A stretch of 64,000 nucleotides of DNA from Pocillopora verrucosa. Lineage: Eukaryota > Cnidaria > Anthozoa > Scleractinia > Pocilloporidae. Under the pieces are notes generated by a model. The model was not told the DNA's origin and did no database searches. It saw nothing but the letters and a program-made list of their open reading frames with translations. Location: NCBI RefSeq assembly GCF_036669915.1, contig NC_089318.1:16294012-16358011 (forward strand), given 5' to 3'. Positions 22,601 through 34,800 of this stretch are shown here, piece by piece. The position numbers and the translations under genes are program-made. Numbering within the stretch: the first letter of the stretch is position 1; every line of letters starts with the position of its first letter.

Positions 22601-24627
22601 TTGGTAGTTTACCTGTTTCTACAGTGGGTTTTCATTGATAAACTACATGAAATTATAATCTCCTGCTCTATCACAATGGCTAACGGGAAAGGCAGGTGAC
22701 CCAGCTGCGATTGGTTTTTTTAGTTTTGCATCTGACTGGTAGCGAGGACTGCGCATGTTCTCTGGACGAAAACGGAGGCGTTTAAGAGCAAGCCTAATGC
22801 GATCGTGGAATACTTTTTAAGCCTTTTCTTAATACCAACAGCTCTACAGAGACCTAATTTTTTGGGCTCAGCGCTATTCCAGACGCCAGCCTTGGGTCAT
22901 TTCTCGAAGCCAAACCTAGCGGTAACATTTATCGTATATTTATTAATTTAATGAAACTCAGGCTCATGAAATGCCTATACCTCATTCCATCCCAGTAACC
23001 CTGAAAGGATGCCAAGATTACAGCTCATCGTGTGCAGAATGGGCCAGAAGAGGAGATTGTGAAGATAACACGGTGTTCATGTTTGCCTTCTGTCGTTGGT
23101 CTTGTAAACAATGCGCCAAATCAACAAGTAGGCATCATTTTTAAAATAAGAGCCGGTCATTATTTATCGCTAGAAGGGGGGGGGGGGGGAGGGGGAGGGG
23201 GGTGGGGTCTGAGGATTTTGATTGTGTCACAATGAAATTTACCTGATCTGATTCTCCCCTCCCCCAAGGCCTTTTAGTAATCTAATGACCCCCCTCCAGT
23301 TTGCAGTCATATTTCTATACTCCCGGGCGCGTCCCCCTTTATACTCTGCTAGCGACGATGGTTCCCCCTTCGTGAAAGGACTGAAAGAGGACTGAAAGAG
23401 AGAAAAAACTGAAATGTGATGGACCGAACGATCCTTTTTGAAGGGAGGATTTCTTTTTCTCTTCTTTTTTTTTACTTTTGTCATCTAGATATTTTTCGTG
23501 TAACATCGCTATAAGCCTTCAAAGTTACAACTGTTAGTTGGAAAAAGTCTCAAGGTCCCAAGGTAGAGGTTACACAGAAAGGAAAGATAGCAGAATTTAA
23601 GTGAGATTAATTACTTTTAACAAATAGCCAGCTGGTGACCCTGATGGCCTGTTCTATCAAAGAAAAGGTACACGCGGCGCGCTCAGTGTGTCACTGATAC
23701 TTCAGAAGATAAAATACAAAATATCGTTAATGGTGACGTCATCTATGCGTCTGTTAGTCATAAGTAGGAACCAGACCACATAGATGTATGATTCAGCTTT
23801 TCATAGGACTATTAGTTGAATAGTCGAACCTGCGTTAGAGTGACGCAACTTCGGTTTCTCTTACTAAATAATGTATGAATACTATTTTTAGTTGAGAAGA
23901 CAGCACGTGATAGAATGCCAAGAGGATGCAGATCGTGGGTGCGGAATGGTGATTGTTACCTTCACCAAGAGTTTATGTTGCAAAACTGTAGGGAGTCTTG
24001 TATGGCAGGGGGATATAAAAACGGTAAGTAAACCAAGAACAAATTCACGTTATAGTCCAGTAAGTAACTTGCGCTTCCTCGAAAAAAAGTGCGCGGCTCC
24101 TCACGACAATCACTGTCTACTTGTTAGAGAAGAGTGCAGAGTGACGTCAAACCGAAACCACACAGAACTAAAAAATATTTGAAGCAAGAAGACGCAAATG
24201 AAAAAGTTAAGATTAGTTTCAGTTTTTAATATGATTGGTTGAGAAAATTTCGCGAGTTATCTGAACCAATCATAGAGCAAAATCAAGGGAAGGATAACCA
24301 CCAAAGCAATTCCGGGTTACTTTTGACACTCGTTTGAAAATTTCTACTTCAAAAAAGAAATATAATCGTTTGTCTGACGATGCGGTCACTTCGAATGTAG
24401 ATCGCGACGTTTCGACTGCATACTGCTGGTCTTCTTCAGGCGAAAATTTCTATATTTTGTTTCAGATCATTGATTCAGTTATGTGTTTATGATCATTTTC
24501 AGGACGCATGTGCTTAGATGAGGTGGCAGATTGCCATAACTTAGCTAGAGAAGGACTTTGCAAAAGCCGAAGTGCTATGGGTATTATGAGAAAATACTGC
24601 AAATACAGCTGCGGATGGTGTTCTTAA
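19642..24627 (+). CDS. Secreted protein with two FN2 and five ShKT domains
   Basis: Six exons: 19642-19729, 21221-21667, 21771-21941, 22996-23127, 23892-24023 and 24503-24627. They total 1095 nt, or 364 residues, with every intron phase 1. Exon 1 encodes a signal peptide (MKTLNIFFLFNPVLLLWGFF). Exon 2 encodes FN2 (residues 42-83, with WCATTNNYDRDKKWGHC), ShKT-1 (92-126) and a second FN2 (137-175, WCATTTDYNKDKRWGYC). Exons 3-6 each encode one ShKT domain. ShKT-2, -3 and -5 have six cysteines. ShKT-4 has four, lacking the first and sixth. ShKT-1 has a seventh cysteine (YMCKKC) and the first FN2 has a fifth (KDCKHN). FN2 modules usually bind collagen or glycans, so an extracellular ligand-binding role is likely but unproven. 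The Lys-Tyr pair of potassium-channel-blocking ShK peptides is missing, so I do not call it a toxin. No orthologue recognised. Confidence 0.9.
19931..20160. repeat. Long palindromic repeat, copy 1
   Basis: Left arm 19931-20004 and right arm about 20021-20093 are inverted copies, for example AGCGTTAGCCCTTCG against AAGGGCTAACGCTCG, around a loop of some 16 bases. The right arm is followed by ATTACCCTGATATAC and TTTCTTTAGAAACTTGCCCC. A second, decayed copy with the same order lies at 46428-46638. It lies in the first intron of the FN2/ShKT gene. Confidence 0.8.
20581..20658 (+). repeat. Four-copy 20-bp minisatellite
   Basis: Four head-to-tail units of TGCGCTTAAGGTAGCTGCAC with one or two differences each. 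It sits within the long first intron of the FN2/ShKT gene. Every unit contains the palindrome CTTAAG. Confidence 0.9.
20865..20960 (+). mobile_element. Truncated tRNA-derived SINE
   Basis: Contains a B-box-like GGGTTTGAACGC and the tail GTTCTTGAGCAAAACAATTT, matching the family seen at 9599-9716 (tail GTTGTGTTCTTAGGCAAGAC). The A-box end is degraded. Confidence 0.5.
22005..22650. repeat. Two diverged copies of the CCAAT-rich dispersed repeat
   Basis: Around 22005-22210 and 22490-22650 the strings ATTGGTCCCGAAAACTT / ATTGGTCCTGAAAACTC, CTCATCCAATCAGA and TTCATTGG recur, and parts match the tandem pair at 15155-15535. It lies in the intron between exons 3 and 4 of the FN2/ShKT gene. Confidence 0.55.
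23176..23213 (+). repeat. Guanine run
   Basis: A near-uninterrupted G tract with single A and T breaks just after exon 4 of the FN2/ShKT gene. Four or more G-runs in 38 bases could fold as a G-quadruplex in the pre-mRNA. Length is likely to be unreliable in assembly. Confidence 0.7.
24340..24450. repeat. Possible dispersed repeat fragment
   Basis: Contains GATCGCGACGTTTCGACTGC followed by CTGGTCTTCTTCAGGCG. I recall this as a recurrent string in coral genomes. No second copy is obvious in the window, so the call rests on recall only. It lies in the last intron of the FN2/ShKT gene. Confidence 0.35.
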
Positions 24628-24931
24628 AATGTACAGAAATTATGTCAAAAGCTGCTCCAAAAGGCCAAAAAGTAATTTAAAACAGTGCGTGTGGTTAAAA
24701 GCCAATCCCTTTTGCTTGTCTACAATATTTCTTAGGTATCAGTCTCTTTACTGCGGGAGACCTGGGAACCGGAGAGCTGGCTTACAGTAACTTAGGTCGT
24801 ATTCTATCGATATTAGCCGTTTTATGGTCTTTCGGATGGTTCCCTCATTTTGGTTTTCAATTTTCCAACAGGGAAAAACCGTTTTAAGTGGATTTGGTTG
24901 ATCAACTCTTTCAATCGGTCAACCAGGTTGA

Positions 24932-24937
24932 AATAAA
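24932..24937 (+). terminator. Candidate polyadenylation signal AATAAA
   Basis: AATAAA about 305 bases after the stop codon of the FN2/ShKT gene; the first canonical hexamer I noticed downstream. Confidence 0.4.
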
Positions 24938-26084
24938 ATGGATAGCAACCGTTGTCGTCTCATGCTTATATAATGGTGACCGCAGGCTTTATTTGGCGGC
25001 TTCCCCGCTCGCTATGAACGTGAGGGGAAAAAAAAGAAAAAAAAAGTTTTGTTATCGTGAAAACAAGTAACGAGTAAAACTGAAAGAAATTCGGAATTAA
25101 AGGAAATTCAAAAGTGTGCAAATTAGCGAAGAAGGAGTAGGAATCGTGCCACAAGAAGAATAATGATTAGAATTTTTTGTTTGATAATGACTTTTACCAC
25201 AAGCTATTTTCAACCGAAAACGTAGATGGTCAATGGATTTATATTTCGAGATAACAACCACTTCAACCTTTATCGGTTGCGGTTGAAACGGTTCATCCTA
25301 ATTAGAACACGGCCTTAGATTGTAGTTTTTTCTCCACTTCTATGAGATGCAATTGGCCGCATAAAGCCTTAAGCAGTGTATTCATTCTTATCGGCTTCGC
25401 TCCGGAGTAAACGCTGCATCTAAGAGGCCGCCGTCGCCTAAAGGTGAGGCGCCTTTTCGGTTAATGTAACCGTCTCTTCATTACCGCTGAGCCCAATATA
25501 TATGGAATTTTCGCATAACTTATTTCCGCTTTTAAGGTCGATAATTACATCTTTGACAACGGTGTACTGCCCCGTTACTAAAAAAGTTAGGTTACTTTTT
25601 TTCTCCTCTAAGGATAGAAAGCGAATGCTGTGTGTTTGTTTAGAATAAGCTGTTGACATCATTTGGGAACTCGAAATCATTTAAACAGCGCTTGCATTTG
25701 AATACCCAAGCAATATTTTTTATCTGATAATGGGTAGAAATGATAAAAAGAGTTAATATTTTACTGTATGTGAACACAAATATTTTAAGCCACGGATTCA
25801 ACGCGTCCCAAACGCATAAAATTGTTTATGAATCATGCAGAGAGATATGCTATTAGCAGCCTTAGAAGGCGAGTGAAGAAGCAGTTATGGCCTTGTATGC
25901 TATTCGATTCTACCAAGAACTCGAGTATTTGTGCCTTCGATCCATATTTTTTTTAATTAGTAAAGGTCAAAGCGATGCTTAAATCTTGTTTATGAATCAT
26001 AAATTGACCAATGCAAGAAGTGTTCACAGATACTCTGACTCCTTGACGTGATGCCCTCCTATCAGTAAAATACATTTCCCTTGA

Positions 26085-26217
26085 CCCCTGAGAGTATCTA
26101 GCATCTAATTTCTCCCTAAAGAAGCTCTTGATTGTTAAATGAATTCTCCGGGCGAGCACCTAGGGAAATGTATAGAGAACAGTGTGGAGAATATGCATAC
26201 TGATGCTAGGATGTAAA
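26085..26217 (+). mobile_element. TTAA-type miniature element, decayed copy
   Basis: Shares GCATCTAATTTCTCC, AGAAGCTCTTGATTGTTAAA and GTATAGAGAACAGTGTGGAG, then ATACTGATGCTAGG, with the copies at 58498-58935. It appears to have lost an internal piece and both TTAA ends. Confidence 0.6.
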
Positions 26218-26291
26218 AGGTTGATAAAGGATCTTCTTATATCACTGCACGTTTAATAACTTGAATCACTCAGTGAGCTGATCACCGAGTC

Positions 26292-26443
26292 TAATTGTGA
26301 TCTTGTCAAAGAAAGTGTTATTCATCTCGTCACGAGCGTAGAACAAATAAAATTATTAAAGTCCTCATTGAGAAATCGAACTTCAGACCTTTGTTCGACG
26401 TATACCGCGCTCCGATGCTCTACCTTGAGCTACAGAGAGCAGT
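26292..26443 (-). mobile_element. tRNA-derived SINE, third family
   Basis: On the minus strand: A-box region CTGTAGCTCAAGGTAGAGCA, then B-box GAAGTTCGATTTCTC and the tail GTTCTACGCTCGTGACGAGA. The tRNA-like head has no closing acceptor stem. I recall closely similar elements as common in corals. Confidence 0.7.
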
Positions 26444-28870
26444 AAGAGAGCTAAGCTGTTACTAGGTCGATATTGATCAAAGTTGTGAACACTTGCACAT
26501 GAAATCGGGGCAAAGAGCACTTGAGAAAAAAGGGTTAGAATTATTTTCCATTCGTCGCGTGTGTGCTTTGATTTGTCGACTATTGGAAAAATATTTATCT
26601 TGCTCAACAGAGAGAATTTTTTGCACAGTGCGTTGAATATTTCTTCCTGACATATTTTGCATCTGGACAAAGAAGACGTGGCAGTACAAATATGCAAGTG
26701 ATGGCAAACTGTCAGAGACACTTAAAGCCATTGTTGGATGAAATTGCGCTGATATAAGATTATCATGCCATTCAAGGGGATTAGCATATCAATACCCGTT
26801 GTCGCCTCGTGCCCTAGAAACCGTGAAAAGCTCCAACAGGATGACACACTTATTCAAAAGCATGCCATTTACCCTTTTTTTTTTTTTTTAACAGAACGTA
26901 GGTCCGATGTCTATAAAAACCAAGGTCTCGTTTAAGGTGAAACGACAAAATAAGTGTTCGTGAAAGCTTTGTCATAATCATCAAGCCGTCTAAATGTCAT
27001 TGAATCGTCTCGTTCTCAAACATCCCGCTGCGATTGATCATGGTTTATCACTTCCTCCTTGACTTTTTCATCGAACATCCTTGCGCTTTCCCAGCCTCCA
27101 GGGACTCAAATCGAACTTTAAGAACTGATTGATGAAGCGGCGTCGAATCAGAACTTTTGCGAAAATTATTAATTTTTCTTTGAGCAATTCGCCTGATGCC
27201 GTTATTAGCCTGGTTGTGTTCAATTTGGGCAGTCGCCGGAAGTAGAGAAGAAAAAAAGCCGAGCTATTAAAATAATCGTTTCGAATAGGCGCCGAAGAGA
27301 TTATTTTACATCACATTACCCCAAAATGAAAGAAGATCTTAAATTGGAAAAGACTCGTGCTTTTATAAGCATGCAATGTTTTTTTAAGAGACTTGGGGTT
27401 TTCACCTGTGGGCGGCAAATGATTCGTAGATTGATTTCGTTCTATTTTCAGCTCAGAGAGAAAACCTTTTTAAACTGGGAGTCACACCAAAGTCGAAACT
27501 TGCTAATTTTGGAGTTATGTTACCAAACAAATGAATTGTTTTGAGTTCGAAATTGCGACGAGTCGTCAATTGGTCTGACCATGGTAATATAAACACATTC
27601 CTTTAACGATCTGATACTGGTTCACTGACATTCCCAAAGCACTGAGTCGGCCACTCCCATAAAGGGCAAATTACGTACAGCGCTCTGGAAATGATAAAGG
27701 GGATTTAAACATATTGAAATTTAAGAAGTCGATGACAAAATTCCTCTTTTTGCGACAACTTTCCTCGATATCTAATCATAAGGAACTCTTTTCTTTACTG
27801 TTGAGAGACGACGTCAATATTTGAGTGCAAAAATTTCCAACCCCTTCGTCCTTGTTGTTCTTCGGATCAAGTTTGAATGAACCAAGCGGCAGGAATAAAT
27901 CAAAAGAGAGATTATGACCTCTTTGACCTGGGGTATTCGATATACCATTTATAAGAATTACTGACAGAAATGAAAAAGATGCCTAGCTTGTTTGATACAT
28001 CAGAATAACAACATGCTTTGTTACATTTCTAGACTCCCAGACTGTAGAGGTATTTTGTGGGAAGTAAACTTGAAGTATATATACACTTTTACAATTAGAT
28101 GAGCTAAAGCTTATGACGTCAGATGATTTCCGAAACCCGCTCGTCAATTGTGGAAAGTAATCGGGCGAATATAACAGTATAATAAGAACTGATCAAAGGA
28201 TTGGGAGGGCGTTTCAATCTCGCGCGCCTGTAAAGAGGCCATCACGCGCTTATCACTCTCTGCCAGTTAAATTATTTCCGCATATGGCACTTAAAGTATC
28301 TTGTCGATCCATTTGATTACCTTGGCCCCACTTTCTGTGACGGTAATCTTGTACCTTCAAAACCTTGGTGGTCACTAAACATAAACAGTTATTCATTATT
28401 TTTTTTCAACCGATCTTGGAAGAAGAATAATTTTGTTCTTTTTTTTCTTTCAAAAGAGTCTGCCTGAATGTAGGTCTTATCAATTGAGCAGTATTGGCGG
28501 CGATGGGCCTCTGGTCGATGACATCTGCTCCATTCTCGAATAAAACCACTTTTGATTTTTCCTTTCCCTGTCATTTCAGTCACAAATTAATTCAAATAAT
28601 TCTCTGGCTCTAAAACAATACGTTGCTATGATTCTTTGAGGTGTTTACTCTCTTAAAATAAAGTTAATCCAATTAATAAGTTTCTTTTCCAAATCCCTCT
28701 AATGTACAAGACTTTCAAGAATGTCGCGGGAACCCATGGGAATCAAGGCATGACAAAAATAAACAGTGACGTCACATGGAAGGGAAAAAACCCGAACACA
28801 CTCACGTGGGGTCGACCTTCAAAAAAGATTGCCGAGCTTAGCATTTTCGCGGATCGAGGAGGGACCAAAG

Positions 28871-31800
28871 ATGGTAGCGCGCTCTCTCGCGCTTCTGGCG
28901 ACTATTTTCGGGAGCTCTTTGCTGATTACGGTAGGTCCTTCATCTTTTTTAAGTTGTTTTCTACAAAACATAGCAATTTCTTCGTATCATATTGGCTTCG
29001 AGGCGTCCGCACTATGAAATCTAGAATGGTTTTGATTACCTTGCTTATTTCATCGTCTTGGCGTTGGACGACCGAGTCGCTTTCGAAACGTTTCAGGGCC
29101 ATTAGCGTTCAGATTAGTTCTATGAATGACACAAAAAATTATGTTTTCACGGGGTTGTTTGATGCGAATAATCATAGGATGTTTTTGAAAGCAGTTATGA
29201 TAAAATCTCCCTTTGGTTGCTATTTATGCTCGTGACAACACACAGTTCCAATACAAATGGAAATTGACACGATTCACATCTCACTCTAGCTTTTCACGAG
29301 GGATTTATTCTTCATTCTTGCGCTGTTGTCGTTTCAGCTGTGGGTTCTACACCTATTCCTTTCGCTGAGAAGTTTTCGTGTCTTCAGAGATCGCACAAGC
29401 ACATGCTTTTAACAAAGTATCACGTATCATATGTTCTGGAGACCACCATGTGAATGCGAAAATCGAATACAGCTGCTATCGTCAGGCGACTAGCCGTCTT
29501 GAACTCGATATTTGTGCTAAATTAGGATATAATTCCTAGTTCTCTTTCGTGTTGAGTAGATTCGTTGTTTATTTTGAAAGATATGTTTTGATTTGGGTTT
29601 TGCAATAATTAACTTTCAACGCGGTTCCATCAATGTACAACTAATTGCTGTGTGGTTTGAAAGCAACTGCGAGATACAAATATCCGACTTGTTTGGACTG
29701 CAAAACATAACAGCGACTAAAACACTCGGGCAAAGCAACCCAATACTCGTTACTGGAAAGCAGAAAAGGAAAAGGCGTTTGACAACGCTTCATTTGGGGC
29801 CTTTGCCCTGCGGACAAAATTTCAACAAATCGCTTTACTTCGCTTGATTCACATTAGCTAGCATTACGCCGTCTTAAATGTTGGCGGCACTTTTGGCTTC
29901 GCTAGAGTTTCTTAATCCATTTCAAGAGTGTTTTCTTTTTCTCGCATCTTTTCGGCAAATTAAACATCTAAAATGATGGTAAGTAGCATTCTTTGTCGGC
30001 TCGTGTTAGCCGGCCTGTATGCTCGGGCGACTTGTAAACTGACCCTCCTCCCTGCATCTGTTCAAACTTGCCTCACGAAAACAATACGCAATAAATAGAG
30101 ACCACAATTAAATTTAAGATTCTTTTCATTGCTGCACTTTGCGGTGTCAGTCGAGTGAAAATTGCACAAAGCAGAGCATTGAGCGTGTCGTGTTTACCTT
30201 TTTTTTTCTTTTACGAAGATATAGCTTGCTGTGAGTCTCGTGTATTGCGGGGCGCCAGTCGTAAGTCTAATGTTGGCAAATATGTTATAAAACAAAACAT
30301 CATGCGTTCAATGCCCGTGGCAAAATGAGCTAAATTGCAGACCGCAATTATTTTGACTGTGGAAATCGCGATGGGAGAGCTACTAAAGATCGAAAGGTCT
30401 AATCGACCCTTATTTACAACAAAACAGCACCAGCATAGTTGAAATAATTCACCTGTAAGGCGTACTTGTGGAATGGTGCCTTAGAGTTATTCATTTTCGT
30501 CGGCGAAAACAGCTCTTTGAAATGGACAAAAATATTTGCAAAAGCCAAGGTGGCTTAAGTCCTCGGGGGATAATTTCGTCGAGGAAAACAACTCTTTCGT
30601 TTTTGCAAGATGCTCCCATGTTGTCAAGTGGTGAAGTGGCAAAACAAACTAAATCGCGTCGTAATCTAGTAATTCATTACTTCAGTAAAGACGCATCGTT
30701 GTCGATATGGATTAAATACAAGATGTCAAGGAAATTCCATCGCGAATGTATTAAAATTCCAAACTGTTTCCTTTCGCCGGAAATATCGCTCAGTCTTACG
30801 GATCTATCGTTCTATCGCAATCTAGGAAACGATGTGTACTTTCAAATTTACAGATTTTTTTAAAACCAATTTTCCACTCAAAATTGTTTAATGCGCTTTT
30901 TCATTAAAAAGCCCTGCATACAATATAGATAAAAGCTTCATTGGGTTGCGTGTTTGACGGGTCTGATTTCAGGACCGGAAACCGTTCGATTTGTTTTACA
31001 CAGCTGGAACTCTATTTCCCATCGGAACGGCATTTTGGTTAAATACTCTTCTCCCGCACAGTTTTTCGTCGCCTGTTTTACCACTTCACAGAACTCTTTG
31101 TTGTACGTGTAAAACGACGCATACAGCGCTTTCAAGTGTAATATTGTTTAGCTCACATGAACAAATCACGTACTATACACATTTCCTTTCTTGCTTAACG
31201 CTTTGTCGGACACAAATACAAGAAAATAAACACTTTATAGGGGAGGTAATGCTTACTGTTGTAAAACAAAACAGGAAAACGGAGAAAATTAGCATGATGT
31301 TTTAACTACTTGAACGCGAATTCATACCAAAGCAATATAAAGCAAACAGATTGAATAATATGTCGTGATCTGCTAGACAAAGCTAGCGCCATAGTGTTTC
31401 GCGCGGTCTACAGCGCTGCGATTAGAATGCTTTCTGTTTCTAATAAACGAACTTCTTTGAAGATTATTTAGTGGATAGTGCACTTGATTTTTTTCGGTCC
31501 AGATGCCATGTTTCTCACTTAAAAATATTTCAAGTAAGATTTTGCAATGATACATGCTTGCGTGACCTATTTCTGGCAGGCTATTATCTGAACAAGGGTC
31601 ACATTTTATCTTAAATAGCTCATAGGTTTTAATTATTGCTCGTAGCCAAAGAAAATATTTTACCTTTGGCACTTTCCTTAAAGATATAAGTATTAATATA
31701 AGTTCTGTTTTCTACGAAGAGGTCTGATGGCAACTGAGGGGTATTAACTCGAGAACAGAAGACAAATTATGTTCACTTACAATAATTGAATTCTACTGAA

Positions 31801-34800
31801 ATTTATTGCACGTGACTTAAATGTGAACTCAAGGCGACATGTTCTATAGCCAAATTTTTACATATTCGTTTTTCCTATAATGATGCGTTATTGTTCTTGT
31901 CGCAAATGTTATGTTAAAAGTATGGATCGTCTTGAATCTTTGAGAACAGAAGTTTTCATTCTCAATAATAAAATATATCCATATTTAAGTTAGTAAAGGG
32001 CGTCACTCGTGCATGAATCGCTCCTAGTAAGGAAAAGGCGTTTCTGTATTGCCTTTTAGTGCATTTTTTCAAACCTTCGTGGGTAGAATCGGAAATTTAG
32101 ATGGTAAACATTTGAATTGTTGCGACTAACTGTCTCTTTCTGTAATTGAATGTCGCTTAATATAAATTACATAGAAAATGGACTTCGTCCCTCGAATATT
32201 TGTTATCTTTTAAGCTAATTGTTTGATGCGTTTGTCTACACATGTGTGGAAAAATGGCTTGTCATTTCGGCTTGAGACATTTTCGGTGGAAAGGAAAAGA
32301 AATGAAACTTTTTTCATTGAGAGCTAAATTTGCTCCTAATTGTGTATTTGGTACGTGAATATGGGAAATTGTTCTTGCTTTACATAATGCTATTTTTAAC
32401 ACACACTCTTGGCGGAAAATGATGCGATAAAAATGGAACATAGATTTAAAGAAAGTTAAAACCTTTTTTACAGCACAATTCTATCAGTGGTCTTTTCAAA
32501 TATGCCTGAGCACGACATTGAAAGTCAAGACGCATTTTAAGTAAATGATTGGCAGTGCTGGAACAATAGCCCCATATTACGCCCGGCGAACTTGACATTA
32601 ACTCATACATTGCCTAGCAGGAAAGTTGCGTTTCTTCTGCACCGTCGTTAAAAAGCCCAAAATGGGTTTTGGAAGCTTTGAGTATCTTTGGTGCGTAGTT
32701 TTATTATCACAGGGAATGCCGTTTTCACGTTTTCACAGCGTACAGGTTGGAGATCGTTTTTTATATTTGTTTGTGTTTATTATGATGTCGACAGAAGACA
32801 TCGTTTGTAGTAAACATATTTACTTTCAATCGACTGATAAAATGTTCATCCGTGCGCGATATGTCGGGCTTTCTTCAGAATTGCATTTTTTAAGCGAAAT
32901 TTAGAATTATTCCTACAGGAATTTAGTTCGCAATCGCGGTGACCAACGAGAAAATTTGGTCAGTATTACTAATATTGTGTGTATGGTCAAATTGCACAAG
33001 TCATACGCCTACACATGTTCTTTTAAAAAAAATATCAAGTGTGAGCGAGGGAGAAATCTGAACTGAAAATTTAAGGTTAAGCTCAGCTTATCAGATGCGT
33101 TTTAGTTAAATGTTTCTCCTTATGAGGTAATCTGCGAAGAACTTTCAAACTCCGAATTTCCGTGGTACATAACTTGCTTCGCGAAATTTGGTTATTTCGA
33201 CGCAGGCGCCAAAGCAGCCATGATATGTTTGTTCAAGTTATTAATGCGAGTGGTTTTGAATGAATCCGCACGTTAACAAGGTGTTGGTGAATTTTCATCG
33301 TAAACAGAAGATATTGTTTGCGTTTGTAGATAATTTAAGATTACGAAACCACTCTTGTTAAGGAAATCGCCAAGGAAACATTTTTTCAGTTTAAAGGTAA
33401 AGTTTGTGGCTTGGTGTTGCTTCACCATGCTCGTCCTGCGGGAAATTGGCATTTCAAGTGGAGATTTATGTTATCACTGTACAAGGCGATAAACCATTCT
33501 ATCCTCTCACTTTGTTGCAGGTCATGTTTAAAATGTAGAAGTATTTTGTGCTTAAAGGAGGTGCACCCGTTCGAATCCAGCGCTTGATAAACATTTCGTG
33601 ACCAGCCAAAATCTTTTTGCCAAGTCAGCGCCTTTTCGACGACGGAAATATCATTGTCTAACATTTGAATTTGTGGCGTTATTTTTACAATGGAAAGCGA
33701 AATCAACTTTTTTTATTCCACTGATATGTTAATTATTTTACTGGTTGTCTATTTCACATGTTAAAACGGTTGAGAGGACCTTTTTTCGTACCTTTTTCCG
33801 CCAAACATTAGAATGTAAACCGACTTAAGTGTTGGCGGAAACCACATAAAGCCAAGCTCGATTAATTGGCTTTTCGTGCTAGCTCACGCTATGTTAGGGC
33901 TCATTTCAGCGGGGAGGATTTTAACTGTGTTCTGTTTTGTGGACTTCCGTTGAAACTTCGTCTTAATTTAAGTATAAATCACCCTTTTTGGACGGTTAAT
34001 TTTGCTCTTTCGTAGACCGTGAAGTGGTTAGTTTGTTTGCAGTCTGATATTATTCGCGTGTGTTATTTACCGAGATGTCTGTGTAAATTACCCGTGCATG
34101 AAGTCAAGCACGCAACGCTGTAAAGGGCAATTTACCTTTCACTTCGGTGTGAAATATTTTATTAGAACTTTTTTTACCTCCTAGGTCGAAGAGTACATGT
34201 CACATGAACCCTGTAAACAAAATTAGAAAACATAACTGAGCGGTCAAATGAAAAGTTGCTTTAAACCCCCAAGACGTGACCCTGTGCAGTGTTTTTCTGA
34301 CTTCAATTAAGATGTTTTCAGTATCATGACAATTACATGGAAATTAGAGGGGTTTCAAAAGAAAAGCACCATTTTTTGCCTTTTAGTTGTAAAGTTTTTA
34401 CTAAATTTTTCATTGAAATCTGACGTGAGAAGCGGCGTTCAGGGTTCATTATTTGCGATTAATGTGGGCTTGCTTGGAGTGGTGCTTCACTGCGGTAAAC
34501 ATGAGGGATGTAAACGGCGAGTTCTTTTAGATGTTGTCTGAAGATTGATTGTGACGCGAAGATAAAAAAAATTTCCTTATTCCTCCTGCAAAGAAGAAAA
34601 AATGCAAAAAAACACAGAACAAAACACAAACGAATAGAGACCCAAAGAAAGAAACAAAAAAACATAAAAACAAAAAACGGGCAGTATGGTGCAGCTTCCT
34701 TGACAAATGAGTGATTTCTCCTTACAATATTAAATACATTATCATGTAAAAACGTGAAGAAGAGGAAGAAAAATTTACTGTTTCCCTAAAATTTTTAATT

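Larger units (their letters stand above)
24628..28870. other. Intergenic stretch
   Basis: No gene recognised between the FN2/ShKT gene and the TNF-receptor gene, except the SINE at 26292-26443 and a decayed TTAA-element fragment at 26085-26217. Frames at 25438-25680, 26383-26731 and 27326-27544 show no domain. The last kilobase should include the promoter and 5' untranslated region of the receptor gene. Confidence 0.45.

Noticed and set aside
3254-24627. Calling either ShKT protein a potassium-channel toxin
   Set aside because: Both are long multidomain proteins, and the Lys-Tyr pair at the ShK active position is absent in every domain; ShKT domains are common in non-toxic secreted proteins.
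30468-30863. 131-codon plus-strand frame in the TNF-receptor first intron
   Set aside because: No recognisable domain, no splice support, composition like the surrounding intron.
33545-33600. B-box-like GTTCGAATCC
   Set aside because: No A-box at the right distance and no SINE tail; chance match likely.
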